Source: Rudanella paleaurantiibacter (GTDB taxonomy: Bacteria; Bacteroidota; Bacteroidia; Cytophagales; Spirosomataceae). From it: DNA of 64,000 bases. The stretch's first letter is position 1. Every line of letters starts with the position of its first letter. Under the pieces are notes generated by a model, which saw only the letters and a list, made by a program, of their open reading frames with translations, ran no database searches and was not told the DNA's origin. Both the position numbers and the translations under genes were made by a program. The DNA lies in NCBI RefSeq assembly GCF_009184635.1, contig NZ_WELI01000002.1, positions 434,001-498,000 on the forward strand, written 5' to 3'. Shown in pieces: positions 24,554 through 33,544 of this stretch.

Positions 24554-25810
24554 ATGACGACGACACAAACGCTTGATTATACACCCGGTGCAGGCCTGAT
24601 TAAAACCGAATCGAGCCCATCAGATACCTATCTGCTCGACTCGGAGACCAACTTCTACCGGCCCGAAGACCTGGCCGAAGGACAGATGATTCTGAACATG
24701 GGGCCGCAACACCCCTCAACCCACGGGGTATTGCGGCTCGAAGTGGTCACGGATGGCGAAATTATTGTCGACACGGTGCCGCATATGGGCTATCTGCACC
24801 GCTGCTTTGAAAAGCATGCCCAGTCGCTCCCGTTTAATCAGACAATTCCGTTTGTTGACCGGCTCGATTACTTAGCTGCCATGAACTCCGAGCATGTGTT
24901 TGTGATGGGCGTGGAGAAAATGCTTGGCATTCAGGGCGATATTCCCAAACGAATCGAGTACATCCGTGTGCTGGTTGCCGAGCTAAACCGGATTGCCTCG
25001 CACTTTGTCGCTATCGGGACGTATGCTATCGATATAGGGGCTTACACGCCTTTCCTATACTACATGCGCGACCGCGAGCATATTCAGCGCATGCTCGAAT
25101 GGGTGAGTGGGGCCCGCATGCTCTACAACTATATCTGGATCGGGGGCTTATTTTACGACCTGCCCGTAGGGTTTGAAGAACGCTGCCGTGAGCTGGTTAC
25201 CTACCTGGCTCCCAAGCTTACCGAACTGGAGCAACTCGTGAGCGACAACGAGATCTTTATGAAGCGTACGGCCGGTGTGGGCGTGCTGCCCCTGGCGGTA
25301 GCGATCAACTACGGTTGTACCGGCCCGGTACTACGAGGGTCAGGCCTGCGGTACGACCTCCGCCGGGTTGATGGGTACTCGGTGTATCCTGAACTCGACT
25401 TTGAGATTCCGATTGGGACCGGACAAGTGGGCACCGTTGGCGACTGCTGGGACCGCAACTACGTTCGGATTCGGGAGTGCCGCGAGTCGCTCCGCATTAT
25501 AAGCCAATGCCTCGATCAGCTCACGGGCCCCCACAAACGCACCCGCGATTTTGACCCGCATGCCATACTGCCCAAAAAGATTCGGCCGAAAGCGATGGAT
25601 GTGTATGTACGGGGCGAAAGCTCAAAAGGTGAATTAGGCTTCTTTTTCCGAACCGACGGCCGCTCTGACATTCCGGTTCGGTGCAAGTGCCGGGCCTGCT
25701 CGTTTCACAATCTGTCGGTCCTTTCTGAAATCAGTAAAGGGGCTATGATTGCCGATTTGGTGGCTATTCTGGGGTCAATTGATATTGTGATGGGAGAACT
25801 GGACCGATAA
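24554..25810 (+). CDS. nuoD: NADH-quinone oxidoreductase subunit D
   Basis: The 49-kDa subunit of respiratory complex I, lining the quinone site in the peripheral arm. The family blocks are 'NMGPQHPSTHGVLRLE', 'PHMGYLHRCFEK', 'YLAAMNSEHVFVMGVEKMLG' and the C-terminal 'ISKGAMIADLVAILGSIDIVMGELDR'. I start at ATG 24554 (418 residues), since the upstream TTG at 24527 adds nine unlikely residues. No other nuo genes are adjacent, which is unusual because they normally form one operon. A TACCTTTG box lies at 24538-24545. Confidence 0.93.
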   Translation: MTTTQTLDYTPGAGLIKTESSPSDTYLLDSETNFYRPEDLAEGQMILNMGPQHPSTHGVLRLEVVTDGEIIVDTVPHMGYLHRCFEKHAQSLPFNQTIPFVDRLDYLAAMNSEHVFVMGVEKMLGIQGDIPKRIEYIRVLVAELNRIASHFVAIGTYAIDIGAYTPFLYYMRDREHIQRMLEWVSGARMLYNYIWIGGLFYDLPVGFEERCRELVTYLAPKLTELEQLVSDNEIFMKRTAGVGVLPLAVAINYGCTGPVLRGSGLRYDLRRVDGYSVYPELDFEIPIGTGQVGTVGDCWDRNYVRIRECRESLRIISQCLDQLTGPHKRTRDFDPHAILPKKIRPKAMDVYVRGESSKGELGFFFRTDGRSDIPVRCKCRACSFHNLSVLSEISKGAMIADLVAILGSIDIVMGELDR

Positions 25811-25901
25811 GAATGAGTAATGTGTAATGATGAATGCGTAATGCATAAGTATGGTTAGTTTTGGACCTTGCTTATATTCAGCATTACTCATTACGCATTT
25901 C
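25811..25901. repeat. Heptamer-arm hairpin repeat, copy 6
   Basis: Left arm 25811-25849 and right arm 25871-25901 consist of GTAATGN and TGAATNN 7-bp units. It starts directly after the nuoD stop and ends four bases before the next ATG. Confidence 0.85.
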
Positions 25902-25904
25902 TGT

Positions 25905-26516
25905 ATGTCTGACTTCTTCATCTACCTTGGGTTAGGTTTCGATCATATTACTGACCCAAGCGGTTACGATCACATTCTGTTTGTTATTGCCCTCTGCGCT
26001 ATTTACACCCTGCGCGAATGGCGGCAGGTTCTGATTCTGGTCACGGCGTTCACGCTTGGGCACTCCATTACGCTGGCGTTGGCCACGTTGCGGCTGGTTG
26101 AATACCGTACCGATGTCATCGAACTACTTATCCCGATTACCATTCTGATTACGGCGATTGTCAACTTTTTTCAGGAAGATAAAACCAACCGGTTTCGGAC
26201 CCGGAACCGCGCGAACCGCCCCTGGCCCCGGTACACCCTGGCGGCTATTTTTGGCTTAATTCATGGGCTGGGTTTCTCCAATTATCTCCGCAGCCTGCTC
26301 GGCCGGGAGTCCTCAATCTGGCAACCTTTGCTTGCCTTCAACATCGGCCTTGAACTGGGGCAACTTCTGATCGTGCTACTTATTCTGGCCGTTGCCTGGC
26401 TTGCTATCGAGCAATTAGGCGCGCGCCGACACTCCTGGACGCTCATTATATCAGGAATTGTAGCCGGAATGGCTCTTTCATTAATTTTGAATAACCCGCT
26501 GGTAGCCGGTGAATAG
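25905..26516 (+). CDS. HupE/UreJ-family membrane protein
   Basis: The 203 residues form about six membrane segments with the family signature 'GFDHITDPSGYDHILFVIAL' near the N-terminus, then 'FTLGHSITLALATL' and 'FGLIHGLGFSNYL'. The conserved histidines and aspartate suggest metal or proton handling. HupE/UreJ proteins are linked to nickel supply for hydrogenase or urease, but the Bacteroidota members usually stand alone and are uncharacterised. I start at ATG 25905, because the longer frame runs through the hairpin repeat. It overlaps no other gene and ends 50 bp before the first M1 peptidase. Confidence 0.8.
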   Translation: MSDFFIYLGLGFDHITDPSGYDHILFVIALCAIYTLREWRQVLILVTAFTLGHSITLALATLRLVEYRTDVIELLIPITILITAIVNFFQEDKTNRFRTRNRANRPWPRYTLAAIFGLIHGLGFSNYLRSLLGRESSIWQPLLAFNIGLELGQLLIVLLILAVAWLAIEQLGARRHSWTLIISGIVAGMALSLILNNPLVAGE

Positions 26517-26565
26517 TCACTTTTTCGTATTTTTACGGAATATTCTTTGTTTAATCTTACCTTTC

Positions 26566-28965
26566 ATGAGAAACTACTTCTGGCTATGGCTTTTGGCCGC
26601 CAGTATCTCCTTCGTCAACGCTCAAACGCCCCCCTCTACGTACAGCGCGAACACGCGGTTTGAGCAACTGGGGCCCGTGCTCCCAACCCCCAACACGTTC
26701 CGAAGCTCATCGGGGGCACCGGGTAAAGATTACTTCCAGAACCGCGCCGATTACGACATCAAGGCTGAACTCGACGACGCTAACCAGCGCATCACCGGCT
26801 CGGAAACCATCACTTATTTCAACAACTCACCCGACGCTCTCACCTACCTGTGGGTACAGCTCGACCAGAACCTGTTCCGGCCCGAGGCAATTGGCAACAC
26901 GGCCCGTACCAACAGTATTAACGCTGAGCGCGGGGCTTCGGCTTCGCAACTTGACCCCAGCGCATCACTGCGCACCAAAAATTACGGGTACAACATCACG
27001 TCGGTGCGCGATGCGGCCGGCAAGCCGTTGAAGTACACCATCAACCAGACCATGATGCGCATCGACCTGCCCGCCCCTGTGGCACCCGGTAAATCGGTTC
27101 AGTTTGGTATTGACTGGAACTTCAATATTGTCGACGCAAAATCGACCGGCGCCCGGTCGGGTTACGAGTATTTCCCCAAAGACGGCAACTACGTTTATGA
27201 AATTGCTCAATGGTTCCCGCGTATGTGTGCCTACGACGACGCGAACGGCTGGCAGAACAAGCAGTTTTTGGGACAGGGCGAGTTTACCCTCATCTTCGGT
27301 AACTACAAAGTTGCCCTTACCGTACCCAACGACCACGTTGTAGGCGCTACGGGCGAGCTGCAAAACCCATCGCAAGTGCTCACGCCCACACAGTTGGCCC
27401 GCTGGAACAATGCTAAAGGCAAAGGCGATAAACCCGGCGAGAATCCGGTTCTGATCGTAACGCAGGCTGAAGCCGAAGCCGCTGAAAAAGGTAAGCCCAC
27501 GGGCAAAAAGACCTGGATCTATAAAGCGAACAACGTACGCGATTTTGCCTTTGCCTCGTCGCGCAAGTTTGTTTGGGATGCCCTCAACCCTAACATCGAA
27601 GGCAAGCGGGTTTGGGCCATGTCGCTCTACCCAAAAGAAGCCAACCCACTTTGGGGCCAATACTCGACCCGGCTCGTGGCTCACACGCTGCGGTCGTACT
27701 CAAAACGTACGTTTGGCTACCCTTACCCAGTAGCGTATTCAGTACACGGCCCAGTGGGTGGTATGGAGTACCCCATGATCTGCTTTAACGGTGCCCGTCC
27801 CGAGCCCGATGGTACGTATTCGCAAGGCACCAAAAACTTCCTGATTCTGGTCGTTATCCACGAGGTAGGGCACAACTTCTTCCCGATGATTGTCAACTCC
27901 GACGAGCGTCAATGGTCGTGGATGGACGAAGGTTTGAACAGCTTTCTGGAGGGCTTGGCCTGTCTGGAATGGGACCCAGATTTCCCGGCCCACGGCATCG
28001 AGCCCCAATACATTACCGATTACATGCGCCTGAACCCGTCGCAGCAGGTGCCCATCATGGCCAGCTCTGACAATATTCCGCCGAATACGTTTGGGCCTAA
28101 TGCGTACAGCAAACCAGCCACGGGCCTTAACATCCTGCGCGAAACCATCATGGGTCGTGAGCTGTTCGACTATGCGTTTAAAGAGTACTCGCGCCGGTGG
28201 ATGTTCAAGTCGCCCACGCCCGCCGATTTCTTCCGGACGATGGAAGATGCTTCGGGTGTTGACCTCGACTGGTTCTGGAAAGGCTGGTTCTACAGTGTAC
28301 AGCCCGTGGATCAGGCTCTGACTAAGGTCGACTGGTTTCAGCCAGCCAGCCAGAACCCGGAGATTACGAAAGGTGAAGCCCGCGCGGCAGCCCAACGGCG
28401 TAACAACACTGTCAGCAAGCAACGCGATGCGGCCGATAAAGGAAACACCGTGGTGGCGCAGGACAGCACCATGAAGGACTTCTACAACAGCTACGACCCC
28501 TACGCCGTAACCGAGCAGGACAAGAAACGCTACCAGGACTATCTGGCTACCCTCTCACCTGAAGAGCGTAAGCTGGCCGAGGGCAACACCAACTACTACA
28601 CGCTCTCGCTGCAAAACAAGGGTGGATTACCAATGCCGGTGATTGTTCGGATGGAATTTGAGGACGGCACGGACTCAGTTGCCCGCTTCCCGGCCGAAAT
28701 CTGGCGCTTCAACGATGTCCAGATCAAGAAGATCATCACTACCAACAAGAAGGTGAAGCAATGGACGCTGGACCCCTTCAGCGAAATTGCCGACATCAAC
28801 ACGGAAGACAACAGTTTTCCACCGGCACCGCAGCAGCCAACCCGGTTCCAACTGTTTAAGCAGCAGCGCGGAGCAGGCGCATCGGCTCCCAACCCGATGC
28901 AGCAGCAACGTCAGCAATCAAACCAAGCACCCGCCCCTGCCCGACAGGGAACCGGCCGCAACTAA
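26566..28965 (+). CDS. Secreted M1-family metallopeptidase, copy A
   Basis: This zinc aminopeptidase-like protein of 799 residues has a signal peptide (1-19, 'WLWLLAASISFVNAQ'). An aminopeptidase N-like beta domain starts near 60 ('ITGSETITYFNNSPDALTYLWVQLDQN'). The zinc site is H432-E-V-G-H436 with the third ligand E455 ('WMDEGLN'). The GAMEN-like exopeptidase motif is present as 'GGMEYPM'. The C-terminus is a glutamine/proline-rich low-complexity tail. ATG 26566 starts the signal peptide; the longer frame overlaps the previous gene. A paralogue follows after 27 bp, and both probably degrade peptides in the periplasm. Confidence 0.9.
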   Translation: MRNYFWLWLLAASISFVNAQTPPSTYSANTRFEQLGPVLPTPNTFRSSSGAPGKDYFQNRADYDIKAELDDANQRITGSETITYFNNSPDALTYLWVQLDQNLFRPEAIGNTARTNSINAERGASASQLDPSASLRTKNYGYNITSVRDAAGKPLKYTINQTMMRIDLPAPVAPGKSVQFGIDWNFNIVDAKSTGARSGYEYFPKDGNYVYEIAQWFPRMCAYDDANGWQNKQFLGQGEFTLIFGNYKVALTVPNDHVVGATGELQNPSQVLTPTQLARWNNAKGKGDKPGENPVLIVTQAEAEAAEKGKPTGKKTWIYKANNVRDFAFASSRKFVWDALNPNIEGKRVWAMSLYPKEANPLWGQYSTRLVAHTLRSYSKRTFGYPYPVAYSVHGPVGGMEYPMICFNGARPEPDGTYSQGTKNFLILVVIHEVGHNFFPMIVNSDERQWSWMDEGLNSFLEGLACLEWDPDFPAHGIEPQYITDYMRLNPSQQVPIMASSDNIPPNTFGPNAYSKPATGLNILRETIMGRELFDYAFKEYSRRWMFKSPTPADFFRTMEDASGVDLDWFWKGWFYSVQPVDQALTKVDWFQPASQNPEITKGEARAAAQRRNNTVSKQRDAADKGNTVVAQDSTMKDFYNSYDPYAVTEQDKKRYQDYLATLSPEERKLAEGNTNYYTLSLQNKGGLPMPVIVRMEFEDGTDSVARFPAEIWRFNDVQIKKIITTNKKVKQWTLDPFSEIADINTEDNSFPPAPQQPTRFQLFKQQRGAGASAPNPMQQQRQQSNQAPAPARQGTGRN

Positions 28966-28992
28966 CGCCTGAATTTAACTAACCAACAAACC

Positions 28993-31392
28993 ATGAAGAA
29001 AAAGCTTTTAAGTATCTGTCTGATGCTTTGGTCGGGTTCGCTGCTGGCCCAGCAGGCCCCGTCGAGCTTCAGCGCCAACGATCGCTTTGAACAGCTGGGA
29101 CCCGCACTCCCAACGCCCAACACGTTCCGAACGTCGTCGGGGGCACCGGGGAAAGACTACTTCGAGAACCGCGCTGATTATGATATTAAGGTTACCCTCG
29201 ACGATGCCAACCAGAAAATTACTGGCTCGGAGACGGTAACGTATTATAACAATTCACCGGATGTATTGACTTACATCTGGCTTCAGCTTGATCAGAACCT
29301 GTTTGCCAAGGGCTCTACAGCCAGCCTGACCCGTACGGGCGGCATCAGCGAGCAGGGTATGAGCATCAGCCAGTTGAGCAACCTCAACTCAGTGCGTGAG
29401 CGTAGCCAGAATCAGCCTTCTGATAAGTACGGTTATAATATCACGGCAGTGTACGATAAGGCGCACAAGCCCCTGAAGTACACGATCAACCAAACCATGA
29501 TGCGGATCGAGCTGCCCACGCCTTTGGCACCCGGCAAGTCGGTGCAGTTTGGAGTGGACTGGAATTACTACGTGACGGAGTACTATGGCCGCTCAGGCTA
29601 CGAGTTTTTCCCGAAAGATGGTAACTACAACTACAACATCGCCCACTGGTTTCCGCGCCTGTGTAAGTACGACGACATAAACGGCTGGCAGAATAAGCAG
29701 TTTCTGGGCGGCTCGGAGTTTACCCTCATATTTGGTAACTACAAAGTAGCCATCACCGTACCAGCCGACCATGTTGTGGCTGCTTCAGGCGAATGCCAGA
29801 ACTACAATCAGGTACTCACGCCCACGCAGATGCAGCGGCTAAACCAGGCCAAAAATGCCAAGACGCCCGTGGTAATTGTGACCCAGGCCGAGGCCGAAGC
29901 CGCAGAGAAGAACAAGGCAACGGCAACAAAGACCTGGATCTACAAAGCTGATAACGTTCGCGACTTTGCCTTTGCGTCATCGCGCAAATATATCTGGGAC
30001 GCTATGCAGACCGATGTATATGGTAACGGTCGTAAGATTTGGAGTATGTCGTACTACCCCAAAGAAGGCAATCCTCTTTGGGAAAAGTATTCGACACGCG
30101 CGGTTGAGCACACCCTGCGGTCGTACGGCAAGCGCACGTTTGAGTACCCCTACCCCGTGGCTATTTCGGTACACTCAGTGGCCGGGGGCGGTATGGAATA
30201 CCCCATGATCTCGTTCAACGGCGGTCGGCCCGAAGCCGATGGTACGTATTCGGAGCAAACCAAATACGGCATGATCGGTGTGATTATCCACGAAGTAGGT
30301 CACAACTTTTTCCCCATGATCGTAAACTCCGATGAGCGGCAGTGGACTTGGATGGACGAGGGTCTGAACACGTTCTGCCAGTATCTGGCCGAGAAGGAAT
30401 GGGACTACAACTGGCCAAGCCGCCGGGGCGAACCACGCGATATTGTCGATTACATGAAGATGGACAAGAACATGCTGGTGCCTATCATGACATCGGGCGA
30501 GAACGTGATTCTGCTCGGACCTAACGCGTACGCCAAACCCGCAACAGCGCTCAACATCCTGCGCGAAACGGTAATGGGCCGCGAGTTGTTCGACTATGCT
30601 TTCAAAGAGTATGCTAACCGCTGGAAGTTCAAGTCGCCAACCCCAGCCGATTTCTTCCGGACGATGGAAGATGCTTCGGGCGTTGACCTCGACTGGTTCT
30701 GGAAAGGCTGGTTCTATGGCGTACAGCCTGTGGATCAGGATTTGGTTGAAGTTGATTGGTTCCAGGCCGACAACCAGAACCCCGAAGTCAACAAGGCACT
30801 CGCCCGCGAAGCTGCGCAACGGCGTAACAACACCATCAGCAAGCAACGCGATGCGGCCGATAAAGGAAACACCGTGGTGGCGCAGGACAGCACCATGAAG
30901 GATTTCTACAACAGCTATGACCCCTACGCCGTAACCGAGCAGGACAAAAAACGCTATCAGGACTATCTGGCTACCCTCTCGCCCGAAGAGCGCAAAACGG
31001 TTGAGAATAGCAGTACGATGAACTACTACACGCTTTCGCTCAAAAATAAAGGTGGATTGCCAATGCCGGTGATTATCCGGATGCAGTTTGAGGACGGCAC
31101 GGACTCAGTTGCCCGCTTCCCGGCCGAAATCTGGCGCTTCAACGATGTTCAGATCAAGAAAGTGATTGCTACCAACAAGAAAGTGACGCAGTGGACGCTC
31201 GACCCGTTCCAGGAGATTGCGGATATCGACGCTGAAAATAACTCGTTCCCACGGGTATCAACGCCTACCCGGTTCCAGTTATTCCGGCAGCGGCAGGGCG
31301 GCTTTACCCCGCAGCCTAACCCGATGCAGCAACAGCGTCAGCAATCAAACCAAGCACCGGCCCCAGCCCGACAGGGAACTGGTCGGAATTAA
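28993..31392 (+). CDS. Secreted M1-family metallopeptidase, copy B
   Basis: The tandem paralogue of the preceding gene, also 799 residues. It has a signal peptide ('KLLSICLMLWSGSLLAQQ'), the zinc motif H433-E-V-G-H437 with E456, and 'GGMEYPM'. The proteins are collinear and diverge mainly in the N-terminal 250 residues. The C-terminal third shares stretches of more than 60 identical bases with copy A, including synonymous sites. Both end in the same 'QQQRQQSNQAPAPARQGTG' tail. Likely one transcript with copy A. Confidence 0.9.
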   Translation: MKKKLLSICLMLWSGSLLAQQAPSSFSANDRFEQLGPALPTPNTFRTSSGAPGKDYFENRADYDIKVTLDDANQKITGSETVTYYNNSPDVLTYIWLQLDQNLFAKGSTASLTRTGGISEQGMSISQLSNLNSVRERSQNQPSDKYGYNITAVYDKAHKPLKYTINQTMMRIELPTPLAPGKSVQFGVDWNYYVTEYYGRSGYEFFPKDGNYNYNIAHWFPRLCKYDDINGWQNKQFLGGSEFTLIFGNYKVAITVPADHVVAASGECQNYNQVLTPTQMQRLNQAKNAKTPVVIVTQAEAEAAEKNKATATKTWIYKADNVRDFAFASSRKYIWDAMQTDVYGNGRKIWSMSYYPKEGNPLWEKYSTRAVEHTLRSYGKRTFEYPYPVAISVHSVAGGGMEYPMISFNGGRPEADGTYSEQTKYGMIGVIIHEVGHNFFPMIVNSDERQWTWMDEGLNTFCQYLAEKEWDYNWPSRRGEPRDIVDYMKMDKNMLVPIMTSGENVILLGPNAYAKPATALNILRETVMGRELFDYAFKEYANRWKFKSPTPADFFRTMEDASGVDLDWFWKGWFYGVQPVDQDLVEVDWFQADNQNPEVNKALAREAAQRRNNTISKQRDAADKGNTVVAQDSTMKDFYNSYDPYAVTEQDKKRYQDYLATLSPEERKTVENSSTMNYYTLSLKNKGGLPMPVIIRMQFEDGTDSVARFPAEIWRFNDVQIKKVIATNKKVTQWTLDPFQEIADIDAENNSFPRVSTPTRFQLFRQRQGGFTPQPNPMQQQRQQSNQAPAPARQGTGRN

Positions 31393-31481
31393 GGAATAAT
31401 GCCCGATGGATAATGAATAATGTGCATTTGGGACGGTTTTTCGTCATTTACCATTGTACAGTATTCATTATCCATTTATCT
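31393..31481. repeat. Heptamer-arm hairpin repeat, copy 7
   Basis: GGATAAT, GAATAAT and GCATTNN-type 7-bp units on both arms. The right arm overlaps the promoter of tRNA-Pro. This is the last copy before the island. Confidence 0.8.
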
Positions 31482-31484
31482 TTG
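31454..31484 (+). promoter_or_regulatory. Bacteroidota-type promoter of tRNA-Pro
   Basis: TTG -33 box (31454-31456), a 20-bp spacer and TATCTTTG -7 box (31477-31484). The -7 box ends 10 bp before the tRNA. Confidence 0.8.
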
Positions 31485-31494
31485 CAAAACAATT

Positions 31495-31568
31495 CGGGAT
31501 GTAGCGCAGTCCGGTAGCGTGCTTGCATGGGGTGCAAGAGGTCGTGGGTTCGAATCCCGCCTTCCCGA
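31495..31568 (+). tRNA. tRNA-Pro (anticodon GGG), island integration site
   Basis: A complete cloverleaf of 74 bases: D-arm GCGCAGTCCGGTAGCGT, anticodon arm CTTGC-ATGGGGT-GCAAG with GGG at 34-36, T-arm GTGGGTTCGAATCCCGC, discriminator A, no encoded CCA. The sixth acceptor pair is a T-T mismatch. From the anticodon stem onward the sequence is repeated at 52604-52651. Confidence 0.94.
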
Positions 31569-31569
31569 C
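31522..31569 (+). other. attL (48-bp core, inside tRNA-Pro)
   Basis: Identical to 52604-52651 over 48 bp, from the 5' strand of the anticodon stem to one base past the discriminator. The flanking bases differ on both sides, which defines the repeat exactly. Confidence 0.95.
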
Positions 31570-31579
31570 ACTGATTATC

Positions 31580-31619
31580 AGCCACTTACAATATTTGTGA
31601 GTGGCTTTATTTATTTTTA
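31580..31619 (+). terminator. Island-borne terminator after tRNA-Pro
   Basis: AGCCACTTACA (31580-31590) pairs with TGTGAGTGGCT (31596-31606) with one wobble, followed by TTATTTATTTTT. It replaces the original terminator, which the insertion moved to 52654. Confidence 0.8.
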
Positions 31620-31643
31620 CTAACACGTTTCCTAACACAGATA
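31616..31643 (+). repeat. Left 28-bp subterminal repeat (possible integrase arm site)
   Basis: Matches 52466-52493 at 27 of 28 positions in the same orientation. Each copy itself holds two CTAACAC units. It lies about 50 bp inside attL. Confidence 0.7.
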
Positions 31644-32302
31644 CGTACTTACCCTGCGTTAACGTTTGGTTGATCACAGAGGTGATTTACTCTGCTATGA
31701 CAGAAAAGGAATAAAAAAACGTAGTGCAGAGCCCTTATAAATAATACAAGAGTTAAAACGTGGGGTGTAGGTTTTTAATGGAAGTCGTAACATGGTTTAC
31801 CACCATATAAATAATAAAAAATAAAGTTGTATGCTGATGTGCACCTCTTACACGATTTGTCCATACTAAGTAGTATTCTGAAAAAGTGTCCCGTCCCAGA
31901 AATGGGAAGAGGGACAAACCGAACAAGATGGATATTGATAATAGAAAATTCTAGCCCTATTTCGGCAAATATTGGCTATATAATCTTATGCTTAATAAAT
32001 TGGCGGTAACTTATGGGTTAGATATTCGTGCTTATTAGTAAGTTAGTTATAATCACGCCCAAACAAGCTAGTTCTTGAGTTATGCACTAAACGATAGTTA
32101 ATTGACCAACAACTAAATATCGCTTAGTGATTTTGCGTCCAATATCTTAGTGGGTGAAGGTTCAAGTAATCTCTGTCAACCGTCGGGCGTTCGGCAGTTG
32201 GCTTGGCATCGGTAGCGTTGGGCAGGCGCAGCGCCCTTAATTGTTTCTGACAGGGTGCTTATGCAGTTCAAGGTAAAGAGTGGGCTTGAAGCTGGCCGTA
32301 AA
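31644..32302. other. Left end of island, no supported gene
   Basis: About 660 AT-rich bases. The longest frame (31827-32009, plus) has no ribosome-binding site or family features. A GC-richer patch at 32178-32250 ends in GTTGGGC and a GCGC palindrome, similar to the attC-like sites further on. This would be a natural place for an origin or transfer site, but I see no direct evidence of one. Confidence 0.5.
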
Positions 32303-32548
32303 TTAGTTCAGGGATAGGCAACCCCCTAATACCCAAAGTTCTTGTTTGTTGCAAGGAAAATATTCTTCTGACTCACTCCATTCAACATCTTCTTCCAGAA
32401 GGAATAGTTCAGCATAGAGTCCACTGGCGCCCCATCCACAAAAAGCAAAAATCCACGAGGCAACGGCTTTATTCTTAGCAAACCCATCACTTTTGTGGCT
32501 GACGGGAAAGCCATCTGCCGATTTTGTCACAATAGTGGTAGTAATCAT
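32303..32548 (-). CDS. Small protein of unknown function
   Basis: An 81-residue frame with an ATG start, one aromatic-hydrophobic central stretch ('ASWIFAFCGWGASGLYAELFLL') and an acidic patch ('EEDVEWSESEEYF'). I do not recognise it. It lies about 70 bp downstream of the YegP-like gene on the same strand, but the terminator in between makes joint transcription unlikely. It could be a small cargo protein or a chance frame. Confidence 0.4.
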   Translation of the reverse strand: MITTTIVTKSADGFPVSHKSDGFAKNKAVASWIFAFCGWGASGLYAELFLLEEDVEWSESEEYFPCNKQELWVLGGCLSLN

Positions 32549-32576
32549 GTGCGAATAACGTTATCGCACACACAAC

Positions 32577-32606
32577 AAAAATGGCGGAAGGGTAAAACCT
32601 TCCGCC
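32577..32606 (-). terminator. Terminator of the YegP-like gene
   Basis: A 9-bp perfect stem GGCGGAAGG/CCTTCCGCC (32583-32591 with 32598-32606), followed on the minus strand by a T run. It lies 10 bp after the stop. Confidence 0.88.
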
Positions 32607-32615
32607 TAAAAAAAA

Positions 32616-32948
32616 TTAGCTTAGGTCCTCTATAGGAGCCGTTGGGGCTTCGTTTTTCACTACGCCAATCGCATTTTCTCGATTCACTTTTGTGGTATAA
32701 CCTTCACTGCTTCGGGCAATCACCTGATAATTGGTGCTTATCATATTGAAACGATAATCCAATGGATTATCAATTCTCAAATAAGCCGAATCATAAGGCG
32801 CACGCGATTTTACGGCGGCTATACCATTGTAGCAGTTTTGCTTCGTGGTGTACATCTCGCTGGACAAGATTTGCTCACCATTACTTGCGTTAAAGCGAAA
32901 GAAATACTGCTGGTTTACTGTGCTTTTAAACACCTTAAATTTTCCCAT
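32616..32948 (-). CDS. YegP-family protein (DUF1508 tandem)
   Basis: I start at ATG 32948 ('MGKFKVFKSTVNQQYFFRFN'), 110 residues. Two DUF1508 repeats are visible: the first 'GKFKVFKSTVNQQYFFRFNA' with 'GYNGIAAVK'-type end ('CYNGIAAVKSRAP'), the second degenerate with 'NYQVIARSSEGYT' and 'NAIGVVKNEAP'. YegP proteins are small, widely spread and of unknown function; they are frequent in accessory regions. It has its own terminator. Confidence 0.82.
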   Translation of the reverse strand: MGKFKVFKSTVNQQYFFRFNASNGEQILSSEMYTTKQNCYNGIAAVKSRAPYDSAYLRIDNPLDYRFNMISTNYQVIARSSEGYTTKVNRENAIGVVKNEAPTAPIEDLS

Positions 32949-33100
32949 TTTGTTATATTTTTTATGGGGTGAAGCAGACCAGCACTTGACTTTTACAATC
33001 AAGTAGAGTAAATTTGTTAAGACAATAAGAGGCTGTGATGAGCTAATCAGGCCATCTTATTGGTATTGATCTCCTCCTACAGAAATCAATTTTATGAGGA

Positions 33101-33147
33101 CGGATGCTTGGACTGGTCTGCTAAACCCTCCTTGCATCCGTTTTTTT
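33101..33147 (+). terminator. Plus-strand terminator-like hairpin with no plus-strand gene
   Basis: CGGATGC (33101-33107) pairs with GCATCCG (33134-33140), followed by seven T residues on the plus strand. The T run overlaps the stop codon of the minus-strand gene. No plus-strand coding gene lies upstream, so it may end a small RNA, or work in reverse for the minus-strand gene. Confidence 0.6.
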
Positions 33148-33544
33148 ATTCCTCTATTTCACTCTCGCCTTTCTTTCGCTCAAGCGTACGTCGTTTTAGT
33201 TTAAATATCTTTTGCCCGTTAAGCTCTATCTCGACAATGTCATAGATAACCTTAACGTTTTCGTAGTCCTCGCCAAGCAAATCAAATAGACTTCGGGTAT
33301 TTGCATAAAAGTACGAACCCGACTTCATAACCGCAAATCCATCTACATCGTCCGTCTCAGTCGTAATTAAGAAAAGATTACGATCTTTCTCGTACTCCTT
33401 TGTTCGTCCAATCTTAACAGTCTTTACGCTCTCTAAGTTAAGTTTCTTTTCGGCGTTACGATTAAATCCTAGCTTGCCATTCGCATGAATGGTAGCTTTA
33501 ATATTTCCGTCTAATTCGCTCGCTTTAAAGAACTCAATATCCAT
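33146..33544 (-). CDS. Hypothetical cargo protein
   Basis: I start at ATG 33544 ('MDIEFFKASELDG'), 132 residues. The pattern is charged and beta-rich: 'IKATIHANGKLGFNRNAEKK', then 'LITTETDDVDGFAVMKSGSYF', then a lysine/arginine-rich tail ending 'KKGESEIEE'. There is no signal peptide or membrane segment. I do not recognise a family. Similar short proteins occur in Bacteroidota accessory regions. Confidence 0.6.
   Translation of the reverse strand: MDIEFFKASELDGNIKATIHANGKLGFNRNAEKKLNLESVKTVKIGRTKEYEKDRNLFLITTETDDVDGFAVMKSGSYFYANTRSLFDLLGEDYENVKVIYDIVEIELNGQKIFKLKRRTLERKKGESEIEE

Noticed and set aside
26965-28422. Two long minus-strand frames inside the first M1 peptidase
   Set aside because: Mirror frames caused by codon bias; similar ones occur in the paralogue, and the sense frame is clearly the gene.
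31827-32009. 60-codon plus-strand frame near attL
   Set aside because: Low-complexity AT-rich sequence, no start context and no protein-like pattern.
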